NCBI GenBank assembly: GCA_963691655.1
Contig: OY829326.1
Location: forward strand, 17,906,878 to 17,970,877
Reading direction: 5' to 3'
Origin: Toxonevra muliebris
Taxonomy: Eukaryota; Arthropoda; Insecta; Diptera; Pallopteridae
DNA: 64,000 bases
The position numbers were made by a program, and so were the translations under genes. Positions 57,430 through 64,000 of the stretch are shown here, piece after piece. The notes beneath the pieces are model-generated. The model was not told the DNA's origin and did not search any database. It saw nothing but the letters and a program-made list of their open reading frames with translations. Within the stretch, counting starts at the first letter, position 1, and each line of letters opens with the position of its first letter.

Positions 57430-58210
57430 TCGAGCTGTTCTTTGTAACGTTACTAGCAGATAGGTGAAGTAATATATCCCTATGGTTTTCAAATAGTTAT
57501 ATATTAAAATGAATAATTGAACGACAGAAGAGAAAGGGTTTTCTGCATCGTATTGTGACTGGCGATGAAAAGTGGATACGTTACGATAACCCAAAGCGTA
57601 AAAAATCATGAGAACCACCCGGACGTGCATCAACATCAACGGCAAAGCCGAACATCCATGGATCCAAGCTCATGCTGTGTATTTGGTGGGATATGAAAGG
57701 TGTCGTTTATTATGAGCTGTTAAAACCGAATGAAACGATCACTGGCGACCGCTACCGACTACAATTGATGCGTTTGAGCCGAGCATTAAAGGATAAGAGG
57801 CCAGAATATGAGAATAGACACGACGAAGTTATTCTTCAGCACGACAATGCTCGGCCGCATGTTGCAAGGCAAGTAAAAACATACTTGGAAACGCTGAAAT
57901 GGGAAGTGCTACTCTCCCGCCGTATTCTCCAAACATTGCTCCTTCTGATTACCACTTGTTCCGATCGATGACACATGGCCTGGCTGAACAGCACTTCCGT
58001 TCTTTCGAAGAACTCAAAAAATGGGTCGATTCGTGGATAGCCTCAAAAGATGAGGAGTTCTTTCGATGCGGAATCCGTATGCTTCCAGAAAGATGGGAAA
58101 AGGTTGTGGCTAACGATGGACAATACTTTAAAGAATAAATTTATAATCACTTTTTCACAATAAATGTCCAAATTACGATAAAAATACGAGTTTATACATT
58201 CATACTCCCA
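57430..58210 (+). pseudogene. mariner transposase pseudogene
   Basis: Readable from 57530 as KRKGFLHRIVTGDEKWIRYD (first catalytic Asp), then a TGA where the family has Trp (about 57608). It continues in the same frame with MLCIWWDMKGVVYYELLKP and ILQHDNARPHVARQV (second Asp). A 1-bp loss near 57915 shifts to YSPNIAPSDYHLF (third Asp) and the frame ends at 58138 with LPERWEKVVANDGQYF. The Asp spacing is that of DD34D mariners. The N-terminal DNA-binding part is mostly lost, with only a vague remnant at 57430-57470. A clean TIR pair was not found. Confidence 0.88.
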
Positions 58211-58907
58211 ATATTTTCAAGAATTTTTTTTTTAACTGTTGTATAGTGTACTTTATTTAATATATAATACCAAATCCTTCCACAACAATTTAATTAACTT
58301 TGTCGAAAATTCAAACAAAAAATAAATAATAATAATTCTGGGCCAAGTTATCAACTCAGTTGTAAGCCTCTCTCTCATAAAACTGCTTTGCGGTGTCCAT
58401 CAGCACTCCTGGGTCATCTAAAATCAATTAAAAAAGTGTTAGCTTAATAGTTTATCATAAGTCTGACCAAAGCTTTTTTTTGTTTTTTCAAATTTCGCCA
58501 AATAGCGCCACCGGAATTTTTTTTATGAATTTAAAATAGAAATTTTGGTTAAAAAAAAACCAATCCTTCGAGTCATAAGTTTTTAATGCCCAGAATATGC
58601 TGTATAAATTGCTCCTTAATCCATCTAGTAGTTTTTTTAAATATCGTGGACACCGTTAAAGTCTGTCTGCTGTCTATGAATAGTAATAGGGCCCTACAGT
58701 TATCTTTAAAACAAATCATCGGATCGATTTGAAATTCGATTTTTTGAAACTTCTAAATGCACGTAACTCCTTAATGTTAAGTAAATCTTAAAATGGATTC
58801 CAATGTAAACCTCTTAACGTAAATAAGAGGAACTGTTTTTGAACCGATTCCAATTTATCTTTGTAGCAGTTAAATATAAAAACATAGGCTCTATTCACGG
58901 TGCGTCG

Positions 58908-60315
58908 CACAGTGTAATGATCCCATATAAACAGCGGCCAAAAATAGTAAACGTTGTTTAATATTAATAATAGTTTGTAATAATTGGATTACTACCACGC
59001 CCACCTCCCATATAAATCAAACTCTTAAAGTTCAATAACTTTTTAAATATCGGTTGCATAATGACGGAGTGTTGGTGTGTAAATCTATAAGAACTTCCTT
59101 GTTCAATACAGAAAAAAGGGGTGTGCTGCCACGCCTACTTAAGATTGCTAAAATGTCAGAAATAGAAGCTTCATAAGAATGAAACAGAACATGTTAATTT
59201 ATAAGGCAGTTTTCCTATCCTTCAATATAATAAAGCTGCCACATACCACTTAAAAAAACTCCCAAAATTCGGAGTATGGAACTTAGGATTCTTGTGTTCA
59301 CAAAAAATGTGCTTCTTTTTCTTCTAAACAACTTTTCTATAGACACCAAAAACGAAAACAGTCCTGGTAAGTCTTAAAAAGCCACTTTTATGATTTCATG
59401 TACCGTTATAGCAAGAACCTGAAGTGATGGAGCAAAATGGTCATCACATTCAAACTCAGCGGCCCCAAATGCTATTAAAAAAGTGCAAGACATTTCGCTT
59501 AGTCCAGACAAAATTTCATCTAAAAGGTAATCTTGTATTTTTTATCTTTGCGATTTGCTCTGATAACATCAGAAGAGAAACCATCAGATCACGATTTGAT
59601 GCTTCAGGGGAAGTTTTTCTTGTAAAATTTAATCAAAACTTTCTTATATCTTTGTGGCGCGATTCTAAGGCTTCCTCAGATAGGGCTCCAATTGGCAAAC
59701 TGAAGTGCTCAACTATGTCGGTTCGATGAACAAGGACCTTGTGGACTGTTATTGGCATAGTATTTAATTTTTATTATTGGTTTCACGGAAAATTGTAAAA
59801 AACTTTAAAAATCACAGCTCTCCGCAAACAATCTTTCTTGAATTAGAGAAAGCATACTCGTGGTGTTATTATATGTTAAAATTGGAAATATATTTTGATA
59901 CATATTTTTTTAAAACTCTTTTAAAGTCATCGAAATCACTATGTTTTGATATGAAGAAATACTTTTTTTCAAATAACGGTAAAAATCACATGATTAATTA
60001 GATAAATTAGAGCCAAAAAAATAGTGTTACCATATTGAGCAGATTTTATATTTTTCCCACATATGTATTTTGCCTACATTTATTTGTTAATAAGTGAAAT
60101 ATGGCAATTAAATTAGTAATGAAAGATATGACCTTTTCCACGTTTTCATAAAAGTTCGGCTTTATGGTTGCCGTGTGCCTGAACCCATAGGTTTATCGGA
60201 AAGAAAATTTAGTTACTTTTTATTTGAAATATTATGTCTTACATACTTATCATTAAAATTTTTAAAAATCTCCAACATGACTTTTTCTTATTTTTGGCCG
60301 CCTCGTTACACTGTG
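58908..60315. mobile_element. Transib-like non-autonomous element with CGTCG duplication and RSS-like ends
   Basis: CGTCG flanks both ends exactly (58903-58907 and 60316-60320). Both tips are CACAGTG, identical to the V(D)J recombination heptamer, followed by TAAYGA. The inner word CCAAAAATA lies 23 bp after the left heptamer (58938-58946) and 11 bp after the right one (complement of 60289-60297). A 5-bp GC-rich duplication and CAC tips indicate Transib. The 1408-bp body has no recognisable transposase. A block with ACCACGCCCACCTCCCATAT near 58995 is shared with the element at 43163, so the two are related. Confidence 0.82.
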
Positions 60316-60320
60316 CGTCG

Positions 60321-62892
60321 TGAGAACAGGTTAAAACTGTACAAAAAAAATACTTTAAATAGTCTTTGAATCGAGTCGTTAAAATTGAGTCGATTTCAGC
60401 TTCTAATAATCCTAGCAATAAGAAACGATAGTGATACCACTGCATTTGTGTGCCAGAGAACAGTGACTATTTTGGAAATGAATTGACATATGAATTAACG
60501 AGAAAATAATCGATTTAATTGAGCTTAGGATGCCGCGGCATGCTATAACCGTTTTGGACAAAAATTAAACCAATAAATTGACATAGTAGTGTCAAGTGTA
60601 AACAAAAAATTCTTTGTAGAGGATAAGTAGGAAGTAAGAGGCAATAATTGAACCAAACTCTTGAGCCTTAAGCAATGCACTGTAATATTGCACCAGTGTA
60701 AGGGAAAAAATATTTCGGATAGTCAAGCGGTCGCCAAGACATTGGGATTGTTTTCCCACTGAGTTAAACAAAGTGTATTTGCATCTGTTTAAATCTCTTT
60801 TCTATGCTAATAGTAAAATTAAAGGTATCAGTTCAAAGACTTTATTGATGATACTTGTTCGGGGCGCTCAGCAAGGGACGGAAAGGTCTAAATCCGCCAT
60901 CGTACCTGTAGATACCTAGGAGAACTTTTACGGTGAGATTCGTCAAAACTTCGAATAGGCTTATTTCGTTATAACACCTGAAATCAGAATTATACCTATG
61001 AAATTAAAATACACCAGTGCACCATTACACAACCATGCAATAATAATGGCAACTAACGTTCAGTTATATGCAATGGCTGCAATCATTAGAAGTTTAAGGA
61101 ATTACTTACTCTGTAGATGCCTATCATTAGGTATAGACACGTCTCGTCGCCTCTGTACGTGTAGAGGCAAAGTTTTTCCAAATCTGGCAGATAGATTTAA
61201 CCTGAGTTAAACTCGCCAGCAGCGTCAATTGGTTCTCACACTGGTACTATGTGGAATACTCACAACAAAAAAGCGAAGTAATTCGCAATTGCTTAGAAAT
61301 GATTTCCAAGTTGACATATGTAGTTAATAGTTTACATTATTCAGTGAATGGACTTTGTTACAGGCTCAACTCCACATCTGGCTGATATGCCAACCACTGT
61401 ATAATAAAAAGATCATCGATTTCGAAACTTTCTTCCCCAATCTATATAAAATCAAACTGGCTGAAAAAATACAAGATAAGTACTATGTATTAAAGGATGG
61501 CATTATATTCTTCTGTGTGTGAATCTTTGTTTACCCTTTACTTCTCAATTACAAAATTAAAAATATTAAGCAAATCATTTTTAAATGAATAAATGAGCGA
61601 AAATGTGAAAAAATTGTTTTGAGAAGCAAAGTACAGAGAAATTTCCTGATGAACTTTAATGTCAAACTAAAAGCAATTTTTGTAATTTTTTTATGATTTT
61701 TATAATATAAGCACACGTCACACAGCGTAGTACCTGCACACAAGCTAAGGCTAAAATATAAAGGATGCAATGATGTCGAAATAAGGAAATAAAAAATTTA
61801 AAGATGAAACAGTTGCAAAAAAAAAAACACACAAAAATAAATATAGCAACAACAGCAACAACGAAAATATGAAAAAAAAAGTTTATCATTTTAATAAAAA
61901 ATGAAGTAAACGCCGGGGACAAAAATTGAAGTGAGGGTTTTCGTTTTTTTTTTTCGAAAATCATGATGTGTGCCCGTTTTTACCTGCATTAAACTTCGCA
62001 GTATAGTCTTTCAGGTTCTAACACACCAACAGCTTCATGATTTCGTGTATGTGCATGAATGTCCTTCCTTCATATGAACGTTGGCAGTTCCTGTTACTCA
62101 TGTCTCACATCTCGTATCTTTGCATTTTGATATAATTTTTGCAATTTTCTGAACTTTCCTTTTATTTTTGATGAAATAGAAAAATTTTATTTTTACCATC
62201 AAATATTTTTGGATGTCCTGCAAAATAATCGCTTTGTTGTTGGTTGCTTCGTTGATGCTTTGAAATAATTTTGCATTTTTTTTCGCTTCGTTAGCCGCAA
62301 GGAAATCATATACATACGTGTGTAAGTGTGTATAAGTGTCCATGTGTGGTAGAATGCACTTTAGCAGCATATAATAGCATTTATTTACAGGGAAAACGCT
62401 TTTAAAATCAAATTATCTTAAAAATTTTTACAAAAATGAATGCAATGATTTTTTCATTTTCCGGCTGATGATAAATTGATATAATTTTAGTATATTTTTT
62501 TCATTTTTTAACAATTTAGTTTGGACATTTGGTTGGCATTTGCTCTAAAAATGCTCATTTGAATGTATAATCGCATTAGGATATATTTTTGTTTTGATTG
62601 ATGTCTAAGTACAATTTTCCATTAATTTTAGGATTTTTTCCTTTTTTTTTTTTGTAAGATTTTTAATATGTAAAAAAATATATTTTTTTATATTGTAGTT
62701 TTCAAATATAAAACAATTAAAATCATTGCTTTTTTTTGGACCAAATTATAGTTATTGGCTATTTTTTATATAGGGAATACCTGTCACAATCATGGAAAAT
62801 AATATTGAAAACTCGAAAACACGAAATAAATTGATATCAAAATGAAATCAATAATAGCTACGTTTTATTCGCCACTTGATTCTAGTTATGTA
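60321..62892. other. Non-coding stretch
   Basis: No coding homology, TIR pair or RNA gene seen. Some T-rich runs occur near 61940 and 62640. Confidence 0.4.
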
Positions 62893-63178
62893 TAGGTTAG
62901 GTTGGAGTGGCTGTCGAGAGACACACTTAGGCTTGAACGGCCCAATGTGATACCACATAGTTGGACCTACAGTTTAACGCCGATTCCGAACGGCGGTGTG
63001 GCAATTTCTTATGGGGTTGGTGGTTTTGTCATTACCAACCAAGGTATGTACTTGTAGACTATCTTATAATTCTCATATGCTTTATATTGATAGTGAATAT
63101 AAAAAAATTATGAAAATTAACCACCAGACGAATCGAACCCGAACCTCCCGCATGAAAGTCTAGTGCACTACCCACAAG
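62893..63178 (-). mobile_element. tRNA-related SINE, head-truncated
   Basis: Same family as 38535-38845 in the same orientation: the tail complement GGTTAGGTTGGAGTGGCTGT, the TTCCGAACGGCGGTGTGG block and the B-box region are all present, with small deletions near the B box. The A box is cut after CTAGTGCACTACCCAC. No clear target duplication. Confidence 0.85.
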
Positions 63179-64000
63179 TAGTTTAACTACATCAAATTCT
63201 ATTGTGAACTGCCAATAATGAAAGAAGAAGCGTGACAGTTTGCAAAAAAAAGGAAAAAATTCGAAATGGCTGCCGGTGAAAATAAGTTAAAATCATCTTT
63301 AAATGTTCGTATTAAGGGTAAAAACTAAAAACAATGCCCACGATTAACCGCAATGACTGGGATCCATTAAAATGTTTCACCTCTAGCTGCTGAGCAGTTT
63401 CATTGTGAATAACAATATAACGAAGAATAGACTTAACAACTTGGCCGTTTTATTCGCACATGTTAAACTAGCTGGCGGATAAAACACAGCTAATATCAAT
63501 CAAAATTAGTTTAAAAATTTGTAAAGTGTTTAAGGAAAATCCCTCACTTTATACAAGGGGTTGGAACTACTATATAACTTTTACATCGGGAAGTTGTTTG
63601 TTCCGACTGGATTGTTCCTTTTGGAACAGTTGTGTTTTCGTTTCTTTTCGCAGCCGTAGCATAAGTAAAGAATTAATTTTGAATCTGACAGAACTTTTCT
63701 TTTTTAATTCTTTACGAATGCTTTGACGTTTCGTAGTATGTTTATCCAACAGGTGAGAGCCTTCGAAAGATCTGCCTTCATTTTGGCAATAGCATGGATA
63801 GCATGATAGTGTTCCCACCGAGTACCCCAATACCTAATAGCAACGGCGAATCAAAAATTTGAATTTGGACAGAGTAAATTTTTGCTAAATTATAGAATAT
63901 TTATAACCCCAACAACTAGACCGGAATCCAGACCAAAAACCAGTCCAAAAATCTGAACACAATTCGCATCAAAATCAGACAGAATACTTAAATTAAAATA
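63179..64000. other. Non-coding end of window with degenerate repeat
   Basis: Mostly AT-rich. The last 95 bp (63905-64000) consist of AGACCAAAA/ATCAGAC-type words like those at 39255-39660. No gene. Confidence 0.4.

Noticed and set aside
57400..57645. An 81-codon minus-strand frame
   Set aside because: It is the antisense of the mariner pseudogene.
1..64000. CRISPR arrays, phage, operons or bacterial gene clusters
   Set aside because: The sequence is clearly a eukaryotic nuclear genome; no regularly spaced identical repeats and no bacterial gene organisation are present.

Overview
The window is eukaryotic and almost certainly comes from a higher fly (Diptera). The DNA is AT-rich, intergenic and intronic space is long, CAA/CAG-type and dinucleotide microsatellites are common, and the one clear host gene is a bric-a-brac BTB transcription factor. 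The mixture of repeats (a tRNA-related SINE with a TAACC tail, an ITmD37E element, mariner, piggyBac, hAT and Transib-like elements, several LINE lineages) would fit a tephritid fruit fly or a related family. That family-level guess is inference.

Host genes. The first large coding exon of bab2 lies on the minus strand (22519-24633). It encodes about 705 residues with the BTB domain and stops at a GTAAGT donor directly after a motif conserved in Bab proteins. The exons for the psq DNA-binding part are not recognisable in the remaining 22.5 kb on the left, so that part looks like one long intron full of mobile elements. To the right of the exon lies a probable 5' leader and promoter region (24634 to about 27000). 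A second, weaker host candidate is a plus-strand first exon at 40833-41047 encoding the N-terminus of a type II membrane protein.

Mobile elements make up most of the rest. On the left (1-22.5 kb): a 221-bp TTAA MITE, a LINE 3' end split by a long-TIR element, SINE copies, a LINE with a long readable reverse transcriptase, a second TTAA element, an element with a 9-bp duplication holding a nested one, and a hAT element with a perfect 8-bp duplication. In the middle (27-45 kb): a TTAA MITE, two elements with 3-bp duplications, SINEs, LINE fragments, a piggyBac-type transposase relic interrupted by a SINE with a perfect 13-bp duplication, and a Transib-like element. On the right (45-64 kb): two inverted 5' halves of a DD37E transposon, a second hAT element, a piggyBac-type element with a decayed transposase, a mariner pseudogene and a second Transib-like element.

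The most unusual signals are: (1) two Transib-like elements of about 1.4 kb with exact 5-bp duplications (CAGTG, CGTCG) and ends resembling V(D)J recombination signals, one with unequal spacers of 23 and 11 bp; (2) a tail-to-tail pair of DD37E transposase halves that could fold into a long hairpin RNA; (3) a piggyBac-type element whose body carries repeated perfect 16-bp palindromes; (4) SINEs that appear to share their 3' end with a LINE fragment in the same window. No bacterial, CRISPR or viral system is present.
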